This document shows, in pieces, positions 27,600 through 36,408 of a stretch of DNA of 64,000 nt. Made by a program: the position numbers and the translations under genes. Within the stretch, counting starts at the first letter, position 1. Each line of letters begins with the position of its first letter. The notes below the pieces were generated by a model. The model worked only from the letters and a program-made list of their open reading frames with translations, did not search any database and was not told the origin of the DNA. Source of the stretch: Crocinitomicaceae bacterium (GTDB taxonomy: Bacteria > Bacteroidota > Bacteroidia > Flavobacteriales_D > Crocinitomicaceae); contig JAHENC010000025.1 in assembly GCA_024643365.1 (NCBI GenBank), positions 22,394 to 86,393 on the forward strand, read 5' to 3'.

Positions 27600-28801
27600 T
27601 TTACCTGAAGTATGATGGATTCACCTGTTTTACTAAATAAATTTTCACTAGCCACGCCAATGTTCCAGCGTGAGAGTTGAAAGCTCGAGTACATCCCCCA
27701 TTTTAGGCGAGAGAATCCACCATAGGAAGCACTAACACCAGTTGACCAATGTTTGGTCACTTTGCCATGTACTCCCGCAAAGAAATAAGGGATATAGTTT
27801 TGTGAAAGAAACATTCGTGCTCCGTAGAAACTTTGAACACGTTGAGTTGCTTGCATATCGACCAATTTCGAAAACTGAATGAATCCAGGTAACAATAAGG
27901 CTCTTTTCTCAGGACCTTTTTCAATTCCAAGTGTATCTGCAAGATTCACCGTACTCAAGATGTTTTGTTGTACCAGTTGATTCAAATTAAATCCTGTATA
28001 TTGAAAGGAAGAATCAGCAGAATAACGTGTCATATTAGTTGGGAGGATAAATCCAATGTTTTTCGCTAATAACTGAAACGTCATTGCATGGTCATTTTCG
28101 TTGGTTTGAATTCTATAATCGATATCAAATGAAAGTCCATATCCTTTTGAAAACCCTGATCCTTTTGCAAAAGCAAATTCACCTGTGTATTCCATTTGAA
28201 TCGTATCATTTTGACTGTCCTGAATGATGCTTGCCGTTTCCATGTTTCCAAACGCAAATTGATTCAACGAAATCACATTTAGTGTCAGGGCATTATTTGT
28301 GGTACGATTAAAAATCCCAAATCCAATTTTCGAATACCCCATGGATTGGAAACGCGTTCCGGAAAAGTCCGCTGTATCTCCTAGAAACAAATTGTTTCCC
28401 TCAAAAGCATAGCGAAATAAATCCCTCGAAAAAACGACAGAGGAAAACTGATGGTATCCAGCCTGAACTGTGTAACCATGGTTGTAAAATGGACTACTTT
28501 CTTTTTTAGACAAATTCCCTTTCGAACGAAAGGATAACTCCGCATTCATATCCAAACCAAACTGATTAATGTTTTGAAGACGTTCAATACTGGAGTTCTT
28601 CATATCTTGATCAATGAATCCACCATAGAAAAAGGACTGCACGATGTTTTTGCCAATCGAGTTTGATGCGTAATCACCATTCGAAGTCAAGGTAAGTGAC
28701 CCTTTGTATTTCCCTGTTGTATCTTGAACAGGTGGGAGCATGTTTTGACCATAAACAGGCAAACAAGCGATGAACAAGACTAAACCAATTAAATTTCTCA
28801 T
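27587..28801 (-). CDS. Probable outer-membrane beta-barrel protein (possibly DUF5723)
   Basis: 404 residues with signal peptide (near VYGQ, residue 19). The body alternates long amphipathic strands (YTVQAGYHQFSSVVFSRDLF, YGLSFDIDYRIQ, HWSTGVSASYGGFSRLKWGM) and ends in KCAF, consistent with an outer-membrane barrel. The layout resembles DUF5723 proteins, but I cannot confirm this. Its start overlaps the upstream lipoprotein gene by 4 nt, so lipoprotein, barrel and T9SS protein are likely one surface operon. Confidence 0.6.
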   Translation of the reverse strand: MRNLIGLVLFIACLPVYGQNMLPPVQDTTGKYKGSLTLTSNGDYASNSIGKNIVQSFFYGGFIDQDMKNSSIERLQNINQFGLDMNAELSFRSKGNLSKKESSPFYNHGYTVQAGYHQFSSVVFSRDLFRYAFEGNNLFLGDTADFSGTRFQSMGYSKIGFGIFNRTTNNALTLNVISLNQFAFGNMETASIIQDSQNDTIQMEYTGEFAFAKGSGFSKGYGLSFDIDYRIQTNENDHAMTFQLLAKNIGFILPTNMTRYSADSSFQYTGFNLNQLVQQNILSTVNLADTLGIEKGPEKRALLLPGFIQFSKLVDMQATQRVQSFYGARMFLSQNYIPYFFAGVHGKVTKHWSTGVSASYGGFSRLKWGMYSSFQLSRWNIGVASENLFSKTGESIILQVKCAF

Positions 28802-30378
28802 AGAATTACTTTTGTATTCAATTTCATTCGAAGTTTGAAGGACAAGAATGCTTTTGCCTGAACTTGTTTTGGCTCACTCAGTCCTGTAGACGCATTTGGA
28901 GAATCAAAGCGCGCCTCCACAATGATCTTCTTGATGATTGATAAATCAGAAAGCGCTTCTTTTTCGAGTAAAAACTCGATGTGAGAAGGCTGCTTTTTCA
29001 ACCCATCCAAAGGATCGATTGCGGCCATTTCACAGGAAGAAATCTGACTGCTTCCAATCAATGTATGTAAAATCTGTCCATCTTCTGTCATTAAATACAA
29101 CACTGGATCACAGCTAAAGGGGAAAGCGTTACTGACATCTAAATAAATCAAACCTGATTCTACATGAGTCTTCTCATCATTTTGCTTTAGGTTAATATCA
29201 AAGGTATCGCGCAAAGTAAGTCCGTCCAATCCAAGTTTCAAGGGGAGTTGCGCGCTCGCTTTCACTTTAATTCGGCTATTTGGAAAAGCTTCGTCGTTCC
29301 CAGCGGATGTATTTCCCCATGGATTTAATTGCACTTCGTAGGATGCCTCATTTGCTGCGCCAAGATTCTCCAAAAAAGTTTCTAAATTGGAATTCACTGG
29401 ATCGAATGAAAGTTCTTGTGAATTTGATTGAAGTGAGGACCAAGCTCCAACAGCCGGTGAAATGTAAAAACTTGGCCCAATTTCAGGCGATGTCAATGAT
29501 ACCGTATTTCCTAACTGATTGGTGTTTTTTAAGTAATGGATTTGTCCACGAACAGGAACTTTAATTCCGTTTTCAATGGTTATTTGCAAGGCAGTTTCGG
29601 GTAAATCCAAGGTTCCTTCTGTGATTTTACTCAAGAAATCAATGTTGAAGTCTGCGACATCTGAAAATACCTTCGAACCAAAATAGCCTTTCGCATAATC
29701 CACTTTGATATCTGTTAGACTCGCTTCAAATTTAAAATCATAAGCGGAACTAATGGACACTGGAACACCATTTGGATCTGTCGTCAAACTTAATTTCGTT
29801 TGAAGGATGTTGTATTCCAAACCGCTCACTCCGCGTAAGTCGATTTGATAGTTGCTTAATTCCAACCATTCCTCTTGAATCGTTGGATTTGCTACAGAAC
29901 CTTCATCCACACTATAGTTTTGTTCGAACATCACACCGTTTTGCGTGACTCCTGGCATTTGAACTTTAAATAATACTTTGGTTCCGAGCGGATTGTACAC
30001 TTTCACTTTCACACGTCCATCTTTGACACGAATAGACTTCAATTGAATATCGTCTAAATCTACCGAATGTTCTTCGACAGCATTGACGAAAGTCGTACCC
30101 GGAGGAATGTTGTTCAAAGTGATGATTGGAGAGAAAAGCTGAGTTACAGAGGTGTCCGGAATTTTAATTAGTTCGGACAATCCGATATCCAACAATGTAC
30201 GAGTAACATCAATCTCAATTTCTCCATTTGTTTCTGTCAGCGTGGAATCATTGACCCAATTTTTCAGGGATAAGGTATCGTGAAGCAATGGTGCTTCCAC
30301 ATCGATATTCCAAGCTGTCTCTTCCTTTTTACAAGAAACGAGTACAATTAAGAAACAAAGTACAATCGTTTTTTTCAT
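28798..30378 (-). CDS. Surface lipoprotein of unknown function (526 aa)
   Basis: Lipobox VLVSC (Cys16) followed by KKEETAWNIDVEAPLLHDTL and a long beta-rich body with no catalytic motif that I can see. Many strands contain alternating hydrophobics (LDDIQLKSIRVKDGRVKVKV), suggesting stacked Ig-like or beta-sandwich domains. It is the first gene of the three-gene run 30378-26112. It lies 2 nt from the thiolase gene on the same strand. Function unknown. Confidence 0.7.
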   Translation of the reverse strand: MKKTIVLCFLIVLVSCKKEETAWNIDVEAPLLHDTLSLKNWVNDSTLTETNGEIEIDVTRTLLDIGLSELIKIPDTSVTQLFSPIITLNNIPPGTTFVNAVEEHSVDLDDIQLKSIRVKDGRVKVKVYNPLGTKVLFKVQMPGVTQNGVMFEQNYSVDEGSVANPTIQEEWLELSNYQIDLRGVSGLEYNILQTKLSLTTDPNGVPVSISSAYDFKFEASLTDIKVDYAKGYFGSKVFSDVADFNIDFLSKITEGTLDLPETALQITIENGIKVPVRGQIHYLKNTNQLGNTVSLTSPEIGPSFYISPAVGAWSSLQSNSQELSFDPVNSNLETFLENLGAANEASYEVQLNPWGNTSAGNDEAFPNSRIKVKASAQLPLKLGLDGLTLRDTFDINLKQNDEKTHVESGLIYLDVSNAFPFSCDPVLYLMTEDGQILHTLIGSSQISSCEMAAIDPLDGLKKQPSHIEFLLEKEALSDLSIIKKIIVEARFDSPNASTGLSEPKQVQAKAFLSFKLRMKLNTKVIL

Positions 30379-30380
30379 CC

Positions 30381-31589
30381 TTACATTCGTTCAATTACCG
30401 CTGCGTATCCTTGACCAACTCCAATACACATGGTCACCAACGCATAACGTTTATTTGTCGCATTTAATTGTCTTGCAGCAGTTAAAAGTAAACGTGCTCC
30501 TGACATTCCAAGTGGATGTCCCAAAGATATCGCTCCACCCATTGGGTTAATACGCGGATCATTGTCTGCTAATCCTAAGTTTCTTGTACAAGCCAAAACT
30601 TGCGCCGCAAATGCTTCGTTGATTTCAATGATATCCATTTGATCGAGTGTTAGTCCGGCACGACTTAATGCTTTTTGAGAAGCTAACACAGGACCAATTC
30701 CCATGATGCGCGGTTCCACACCAGCTACCGCTGCAGAAACCATACGAACCATAGGTGTTAATCCATGATTTTTCAATCCATCCTCGCTTGCCATTAGTAA
30801 AGCTGCAGCTCCATCATTTAATCCGGAAGCATTTCCAGCAGTTACCGAACCATCTTTTTTAAACGCGGGACGCAATCCAGCTAAACTATCAATGGTTGTC
30901 GATGGACGTGCAAATTCATCCGTTGCAACGATTTTCGGCTCTCCTTTTCTTTGAGGAATAGATACAGGAGTGATTTCACCCTCAAAGTATCCACTTGCTG
31001 TTGCTTTTGCCGTTTTTTCTTGAGACCAACACGCGAAGGCATCTTGATCCTCACGGCTTATATTGAATTGTTCTGCTAAATTTTCAGCAGTCATCCCCAT
31101 GGAATCCACGCCATAAATTGCTTCCATTTTTGGATTGATAAAGCGCCATCCGAAGGAAGAATCGAACATTTGTGCGTCGCGACCAAATGCGCTACTCGTT
31201 TTTGAAATTACCCAAGGTCCGCGTGTCATGTGTTCGACACCACCTGCGATGTACAAATCCCCTGCTCCATCTTTCATGGCACGTCCAGCATTTACAGCGG
31301 CCGCTAATCCAGAAGCACAAAGTCGATTCACTGTCTCTCCAGCGACTTCTTGTGGAATTCCACCCAACAGCGAAGCCATACGAGCAACGTTACGGTTATC
31401 TTCACCAGCTTGATTGGCACAACCAAGAATGACATCTTCAATTTTCGTTAAATCCAAGTTTGGATGTCGGTCAACTAATGCTTTTAAGGCATGTGCCGCT
31501 AAATCGTCTGCACGAACTGGTGCCAAACTCCCTCCAAAACTTCCGATCGGCGTACGAATTCCGTCCACCAAGTATACTTCTTTTGACAT
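30381..31589 (-). CDS. Acetyl-CoA acyltransferase (thiolase)
   Basis: 402 residues from the ATG at 31589 (MSKEVYLVDGIRTPIGSFGG); the longer in-frame reading adds 20 residues without thiolase character. Nucleophilic Cys in NRLCASGLAAAVNAGRAM (about 85-102), NEAFAAQ (about 350-356), GGAISLGHPLGMSGARLL (about 375-392 region) and the second Cys in CIGVGQG complete the active site. It cleaves 3-ketoacyl-CoA in beta-oxidation (or makes acetoacetyl-CoA). The PaaJ/FadA-like type is likely; substrate length is undetermined. Confidence 0.93.
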   Translation of the reverse strand: MSKEVYLVDGIRTPIGSFGGSLAPVRADDLAAHALKALVDRHPNLDLTKIEDVILGCANQAGEDNRNVARMASLLGGIPQEVAGETVNRLCASGLAAAVNAGRAMKDGAGDLYIAGGVEHMTRGPWVISKTSSAFGRDAQMFDSSFGWRFINPKMEAIYGVDSMGMTAENLAEQFNISREDQDAFACWSQEKTAKATASGYFEGEITPVSIPQRKGEPKIVATDEFARPSTTIDSLAGLRPAFKKDGSVTAGNASGLNDGAAALLMASEDGLKNHGLTPMVRMVSAAVAGVEPRIMGIGPVLASQKALSRAGLTLDQMDIIEINEAFAAQVLACTRNLGLADNDPRINPMGGAISLGHPLGMSGARLLLTAARQLNATNKRYALVTMCIGVGQGYAAVIERM

Positions 31590-31752
31590 GTAATGTAATG
31601 TTTTATCAAAGATAAAGGAAAAAGCAGGAAACTGAGCGGGACAATTCAATTGTTTTGTGGTTTCGGTGATTAAAATTCAGGGTGAAAACGGTTCGCTCAA
31701 AGCGAATTATTCCTAAGTTCGCAAGACAAACACACGGATAGAAAATAAGGTC

Positions 31753-33165
31753 ATGCAGGATTCAACCTATACATTTCATGCGCTTTCAGCTGCGGATTTC
31801 AGTTATTTCGAAGCACTTTTAGGCGTGAATGCCATCCATACAGAAGAACAATTAATCGCATACGGTCACGACGAAACGGAGGATTTATCCTTCCCTCCTA
31901 GTCTCGTTGTGCGCCCAGAAAACACCGAAGAGATCTCTAAAATCATGGCGTATTGCCACGAACATGGAATTCCAGTTACACCTGCAGGTGCACGCACGGG
32001 ACTGAGTGGTGGCGCCCTTCCAATTCACGGAGGAATTTTGCTTTCCATGGAGAAATTCAATCGCATTTTACATATTGATGAGAAAAATCATCAAGTCACT
32101 ACAGAACCAGGCGTCATCACGCAAGTATTGCAAGACGCAGTGAAGGAAAAAGGATTATTTTATCCACCAGATCCAGCGAGTAAAGGATCTTGTTTTATAG
32201 GCGGGAACGTTTCAGAAAATTCCGGCGGACCAAAAGCTGTAAAGTACGGGGTGACGAAGGATTACGTTTTAAATTTAGAAATCGTACTTCCAACCGGAGA
32301 GATCATTTGGACAGGTGCCAATGTTTTGAAGAATGCAACTGGATATAATTTAACTCAATTGCTTGTCGGGTCCGAGGGAACTTTAGGCATCATCACCAAA
32401 ATCGTTTTGAAGTTGATTCCACATCCAACCCATGACCTGTTAATGCTCGTACCATTTTTCGATGCACAAAAAGCCTGCGAAGCAGTGGCGGCCATTTTCC
32501 GAGCGGGAATTACGCCAAGCGGTCTAGAATTCATGGAGCGTGACGCATTAACTTGGACGCAATCCTTTACAGGTGAAACATCGATTCCAGTTGCTGATAA
32601 TCATCAAGCACATTTGATCATCGAAGTGGACGGATTCGATCCAGATCAGTTGATGATGGAATGCGAGAAAATTCTTGGCGTTCTTGAAGGATTCGAAACA
32701 GACGAAATTCTATTCGCAGATTCCGAAGCACAAAAGAACACACTATGGAGTTTGCGCCGAAAAGCAGGTGAAGCGGTGAAAGCGCAGTCCATCTACAAAG
32801 AAGAAGATACGGTTGTTCCACGTTACGCCTTGCCTCAACTACTTTTCCATGTAAAAGAAATTGGAAAGAAATATGGTTTTCACTCCGTTTGCTATGGACA
32901 TGCTGGTGACGGTAACTTACATGTAAACATCATCAAAGGCGACTTGAGCGACGAGAAATGGAATGTTGAATTACCCATAGCGATTCGCGAATTATTCACA
33001 GAAGTCATCAAACTTGGTGGAACAATTTCAGGCGAACACGGCATCGGTCTCGTACAGAAATCCTACATGGACTTAGCTTTTCCCGAAGTTACATTGGACT
33101 TAATGAGAAACATTAAAAAGGTCTTTGACCCGAAGGGGATTTTGAATCCAGGGAAGGTTTTTTAA
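31753..33165 (+). CDS. FAD-linked oxidase, GlcD/D-lactate dehydrogenase type
   Basis: 470 residues: FAD_binding_4 domain (about 40-225) with PPSLVVRPENTEEISKIMAY, GARTGLSGGALPIHGGI and GSEGTLGIITKIVLK, then the FAD-oxidase C-terminal domain (about 230-470) with GHAGDGNLHVNI and SGEHGIGLVQKSY. It oxidises a 2-hydroxy acid such as glycolate or D-lactate. No iron-sulfur domain is fused. It is a single gene ending in an 8-mer repeat tract. Confidence 0.9.
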   Translation: MQDSTYTFHALSAADFSYFEALLGVNAIHTEEQLIAYGHDETEDLSFPPSLVVRPENTEEISKIMAYCHEHGIPVTPAGARTGLSGGALPIHGGILLSMEKFNRILHIDEKNHQVTTEPGVITQVLQDAVKEKGLFYPPDPASKGSCFIGGNVSENSGGPKAVKYGVTKDYVLNLEIVLPTGEIIWTGANVLKNATGYNLTQLLVGSEGTLGIITKIVLKLIPHPTHDLLMLVPFFDAQKACEAVAAIFRAGITPSGLEFMERDALTWTQSFTGETSIPVADNHQAHLIIEVDGFDPDQLMMECEKILGVLEGFETDEILFADSEAQKNTLWSLRRKAGEAVKAQSIYKEEDTVVPRYALPQLLFHVKEIGKKYGFHSVCYGHAGDGNLHVNIIKGDLSDEKWNVELPIAIRELFTEVIKLGGTISGEHGIGLVQKSYMDLAFPEVTLDLMRNIKKVFDPKGILNPGKVF

Positions 33166-33264
33166 TGTGCTAATTTGCTAATTTTCTAATGTGCTAATTT
33201 GCTAATGTGTTAATTTGCTAATGGGCTAATTTTCTAATGGGCTAATGGGTTAATTTGCGAATGG
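33163..33264. repeat. Degenerate tandem 8-mers (GCTAATTT / GCTAATGT)
   Basis: About twelve alternating variants of TAATTTGC and TAATGTGC (also TAATGGGC and TAATTTTC) run from the GlcD-like stop codon to about 33264. It is a low-complexity tract; no protein is encoded. The gap continues to 33475 with only a terminator. Confidence 0.8.
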
Positions 33265-33427
33265 ACTTCCGTGGCGGTGTAGAGCTAATTTGCTTTGGTG
33301 GAGTATTTTATTGAAGAGTGTTTTCGATTAGTTCGAAGAGGTTTGGAGCCAATTTTTCATAGATAAAACGATTATCGAAATAAAGGTAAACACTGAAAGA
33401 ATTAATCTTTTGATTTTGTATAACGCA

Positions 33428-33466
33428 AAAAAGTGCTTTGCACATGGTACAAAGCACTTTTTTATT
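33428..33466. terminator. Intrinsic terminator 3' of S74-domain fragment
   Basis: AAAAGTGCTTTG pairs with CAAAGCACTTTT around a short loop with flanking A and T tracts; it lies directly after the stop of the minus-strand S74 fragment. Confidence 0.8.
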
Positions 33467-33475
33467 TGAATGAAA

Positions 33476-33943
33476 TTATTTTTTCTCTTTCAATAATTTT
33501 TCGATCAACATTTTCATTTCATCAATTTGTTTTTGCTGAGCTTCAATTTGCAATTGTTGCTCTTGAATTCCTTTTGTTAAAACAGGAATAACTGAATTAT
33601 AATCTACGGAAAGAATTTTATCTTGATCATTGCCTTCTTTCACCACAAACGGAAGTACTTTTTGAATTTCCTGGGCAATAAATCCATTCTCTGATTTGTT
33701 GTAATCAGTTGACTCGATGGAGTTTTTCTTATCATAATGAACAGGGTTCAATTTCATAATGATATCTAAACTATTTTGTAATGGTTGAATGTTGGTTTTT
33801 AAACGTGCATCAGAAGTTAATTGTGTTCCATTCGACCAAATCGTTCCACTTGTTTTCAATACATGAATTGATAACAAAAGATAAAACCTGTATCCCTTTG
33901 CCAGAGTGGTTTTTCGAAATTTTCGCGAGCAACAAATGAGCAA
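33476..33943 (-). pseudogene. C-terminal fragment of an S74 (tail-fibre chaperone) domain protein
   Basis: The 3' part (to about 33850) encodes a peptidase S74 intramolecular chaperone domain: GTQLTSDARLKTNIQPLQN with the cleavage-site Ser-Asp, PVHYDKK, GFIAQEIQKVLPFVV and a coiled-coil tail (QQLQIEAQQKQIDEMKMLIE). The first 30 or so codons (LICCSRKFRKTTLAKGYRFY) do not look like protein and lead into AGCAAC repeats. A normal S74 protein has a long repetitive N-terminal part, so this is probably a 5'-truncated gene, cut where the island begins. Secreted S74 proteins are frequent in Bacteroidota. Confidence 0.65.
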
Positions 33944-33986
33944 CTACTCATCAGATTTCGGCTTCTTTGAGCAACATGTAAGCAAC
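33928..33986 (+). repeat. Paired AGCAAC repeats with 11-bp phasing, likely island att/arm sites
   Basis: AGCAAC occurs at 33928, 33939, 33970 and 33981: two pairs, each 11 bp apart. This matches the 11-bp phasing of the TGTGTGCAAAT pair near the integrase remnant (8990-9011). It sits at the point where the S74 gene loses coding character. Confidence 0.5.
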
Positions 33987-34090
33987 AAAAAAGAACGACA
34001 AAACGAAGATAAAATAATTTTCGAATAGTTGTATTTTCTTATCGATTTTTTCCGATTTCTACCTACCTCATTTCTTCAAAAAAGTACCCC

Positions 34091-34122
34091 GGTGAACATT
34101 GAACAAATGAATAAATGAACAT
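34091..34122 (+). repeat. Left copy of perfect 32-bp inverted repeat
   Basis: Begins GGTGAACATTGAACAAATGA and is identical to the reverse complement of 62264-62295, where it covers the end of the DUF3987 gene. Here no DUF3987 gene is attached. The rest of the gap 33944-34262 contains nothing else that I recognise. Confidence 0.85.
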
Positions 34123-34262
34123 GCGCTTTTGCGCTTTCTGATCTCCATTTTGAAACTCCTTCCGTACTATTATGTCCAGAAATGTCCAAAATTGCGTGAC
34201 AAACTCAGCCATTAAGTGACAAGCCTTTTACTTTCCAAAAAATGATTTTACTTTAGTCGTCT

Positions 34263-34631
34263 ATGGAAGCGAAAAACAGTAAAACCGTCACCAACGAAAT
34301 GATCTTCGAGGAGCTCAAATTCATAAGATCTCAAATGGAGAAACTACAATCCGATTTCGAGAACTTCAAAAACCCTGTTGGCGAATTCACCTCTAAATGG
34401 GTAGACACCTATGATGTGATGCAAATGCTCCGCGTCAGCCGCAGAACCATGGACAATTACATCAAAGCCGGCAAGCTTACGCCTACTCGGATTAGGAAGA
34501 GGAATTATTTTGAAGTATCCCAAGTAAAAGCGCTCATGAAAATTCCGGAAGAAAGACTTCTTTCGTGGGGTGTCGATGTCCCCTGGTTGCGCGAACATAT
34601 TCGGCCTATGTTGGAGATGGGGGATGATTAG
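34263..34631 (+). CDS. HTH DNA-binding protein (excisionase/MerR-like fold)
   Basis: 122 residues: a coiled-coil N-terminus (about 8-40, EMIFEELKFIRSQMEKLQSD) and a helix-turn-helix (about 50-98) with VDTYDVMQMLRVSRRTMDNY followed by IKAGKLTPTRIRKRNYF. Such small proteins accompany Bacteroidota integrative elements as excisionase-like or regulatory factors. It lies close to the 32-bp repeat and 11-bp repeats, in line with a mobile-element role. No integrase is adjacent. Confidence 0.75.
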   Translation: MEAKNSKTVTNEMIFEELKFIRSQMEKLQSDFENFKNPVGEFTSKWVDTYDVMQMLRVSRRTMDNYIKAGKLTPTRIRKRNYFEVSQVKALMKIPEERLLSWGVDVPWLREHIRPMLEMGDD

Positions 34632-34654
34632 TTGTGATTTTCTGTTGAAATTTT

Positions 34655-34790
34655 GGAATAAATACTAATGAATCTAGGTATTTGTACCCTTTGATTTGGA
34701 GGGTGTGTTTGTTAATTTTGGTGGGTTGAGCTACCGTTTAAAAAATGAAGAAGTAGGCATGTATACAAGTTATGCCACATTTAAAATAGA
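34655..34790 (+). repeat. Cassette-upstream repeat module, copy 1 (with GGT-N6-ACC)
   Basis: Contains GGTATTTGTACC (34677-34688). The segment 34724-34779 aligns with 38252-38310 (shared GTTGAxCTAC, TTAAAAA, GTAGxCAT, TATAxAAGTTAT), and the 5' part aligns with 59481-59520. It sits 5-140 nt upstream of the Gly-rich/protease gene pair and may hold its promoter. Confidence 0.55.
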
Positions 34791-34795
34791 CACAC

Positions 34796-35524
34796 ATGGG
34801 ACAATTTGATGACGCGAAAGAACTAGTAGGACATTGCAAGCCGACCTTTAACAAAATTGAGCAGGCTTACAAAGAATCATTGCACGACAGGGAAATTAAA
34901 AAAACTCTTCTGATTGAAATAAAAAATTTTATGGAGAATTTACGTTCTGCTTTGGACTTTACTGCCCACGGACTTTTCGACAAGTATGGTAACAGCACAC
35001 CTTCAAAGCCAAGAATATATTTTCCATATGCTTGGGCTTCCTTAGACAAAGTACATTTTCAATCAAATAATATTATTGAAAAAAATCTTCCTGGAGTAAC
35101 TGCGAATAGACCTGATATTGCAACAAAAATTGAAAGCTACCAGCACTTTGAAAATGTTGCTAATAGTTGGTTGCCAAAGTTTATGGAGTTAAATAATGAA
35201 AACAAACACCAACAGTTAACTCCTCAAATAAGAAAAGAAACTAAACAATTAAATATATCTTCTGGAGGAGCTTCAATTTCACTCGGACAAGGAGCTTCAA
35301 TTAGTTTAGGACATGGGACCTCGATTTCTTTTGGTGGACTCGTCATTCCGGGAGGACAGTCCTTCGATGCCAATAACCCTGCAAAGATCATCGGGCAAGG
35401 TAAACAAGAAGTCATTACTTGGGTATCTTTTCTTTTTTCAACAAATAATGAATTGGTTCTACCTCTATTGAAACAAGCTTTGGATGGGACAGAAAAAATA
35501 GTTAATGAATTATCAAACATTTAA
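34796..35524 (+). CDS. Hypothetical protein with Gly-rich beta repeats, partner of trypsin-like protease
   Basis: 242 residues. The N-terminal half (about 1-135) is helical (IKNFMENLRSALDFTAHGLF; NSWLPKFMELNNENKHQQ); the middle (about 156-182) has three imperfect repeats of the form GASISLGQ / GASISLGH / GTSISFGG, which would form a tight beta stack. The C-terminus (about 205-240) is helical. No known family is recognised. The N-terminal helices resemble those of small AbiV/HEPN-like proteins only vaguely. The protease gene begins 11 nt downstream, so the pair is an operon. Confidence 0.65.
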   Translation: MGQFDDAKELVGHCKPTFNKIEQAYKESLHDREIKKTLLIEIKNFMENLRSALDFTAHGLFDKYGNSTPSKPRIYFPYAWASLDKVHFQSNNIIEKNLPGVTANRPDIATKIESYQHFENVANSWLPKFMELNNENKHQQLTPQIRKETKQLNISSGGASISLGQGASISLGHGTSISFGGLVIPGGQSFDANNPAKIIGQGKQEVITWVSFLFSTNNELVLPLLKQALDGTEKIVNELSNI

Positions 35525-35535
35525 TAATAAACACA

Positions 35536-36228
35536 ATGTTCAGAAATGTAAATAAAACAGTTAGGGAATCAATTTATGGAGTGCTTTGTAAGTCAGCAGT
35601 TGGAAACAATCAAATTGTTTGTGGGACAGGTACAGCTTTTATGATTGCTCCGGGTGTTTGTGCGACCGCTGCACACGTATTACATTTAGACGGAGATAAA
35701 ACAAAGACTTTACATCAGAGTATTGAATTAATTCGTGCTCCTGACATTGGAACACCAATGTTAGTTGCAACGCTTATTGTTGAAGACACAGAAAGAGATT
35801 TAGCTCTTATTAAAATAACAAATCCGACAAACAGCTCGGTAATTCCATTATATAAAACAAAAATAGATTCAGGCATAAATACTGGAGCTTTAGGCTTTCC
35901 ACTTGCGCAAGTTTCTTTTGTAAATAATCAAATTGCATTTAATCTTCTGGAACGTTTTCAAGGAGCTTACATTTCTGCATATAACACTGCAGCTTATCCT
36001 CACGCTAATCCCAATAATATAACGTTAGACACTTATGAAACGGACTCTTTGACTTATAGTGGTTCAAGTGGTTGTCCGGGCTTTACGGTTGAAGCAAAAT
36101 GTTTCGGTATGGTTATCGGGTCTGTATCAGAAAATAATAAAGACAATTCCGCTCGACTAGCAATCTCTCTTTGGGTTCCATCAATGGACATTATAAACTT
36201 TGCAGCTGGAAATGGAATAAAAATATAA
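35536..36228 (+). CDS. Trypsin-like serine protease
   Basis: 230 residues without a signal peptide. The chymotrypsin-fold triad is visible: His in GVCATAAHVLHLDG (about 47), Asp in TERDLALIKI (about 87) and Ser in YSGSSGCPGF (about 180). Lack of a signal sequence argues for intracellular action, as in several protease-containing phage-defence systems; this is inference. The N-terminal partner protein is probably its substrate, inhibitor or sensor. Confidence 0.78.
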   Translation: MFRNVNKTVRESIYGVLCKSAVGNNQIVCGTGTAFMIAPGVCATAAHVLHLDGDKTKTLHQSIELIRAPDIGTPMLVATLIVEDTERDLALIKITNPTNSSVIPLYKTKIDSGINTGALGFPLAQVSFVNNQIAFNLLERFQGAYISAYNTAAYPHANPNNITLDTYETDSLTYSGSSGCPGFTVEAKCFGMVIGSVSENNKDNSARLAISLWVPSMDIINFAAGNGIKI

Positions 36229-36235
36229 ACATGTC

Positions 36236-36270
36236 ATAATACGGGTTTTGCGTTAGTGGGCGGAAGGCGC
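36236..36270 (+). other. attC-like cassette-boundary remnant (tentative)
   Basis: The segment with ATACGGGTTTTGCGTTAG resembles the left half of recombination-site-like elements I recall between genes in Bacteroidota genomes. The complementary right half is not found nearby, so it would be a decayed or partial site. The remainder of 36229-36390 holds nothing coding. Confidence 0.25.
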
Positions 36271-36390
36271 GAATAGAAACATTTGAGTAATTGATAAACT
36301 TTGGTGCTGGCAGACAGTTTTCAGGCTCAATAATTTATCCAATCTGCATGATTTTTTCCTTTTTTTACATGCAATTCAAAAAAAGTACTT

Positions 36391-36398
36391 TACTTTTG
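36391..36398 (+). promoter_or_regulatory. TAnnTTTG box for abiE operon
   Basis: TACTTTTG matches the Bacteroidota -7 consensus, 10 nt before the ATG of the AbiEi-like gene. No convincing -33 TTG was seen. Confidence 0.45.
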
Positions 36399-36408
36399 TA
36401 ATTGAGTC

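Noticed and set aside
33100..33300. CRISPR array
   Set aside because: The repeats are contiguous degenerate 8-mers without unique spacers; no cas genes are present anywhere in the window.
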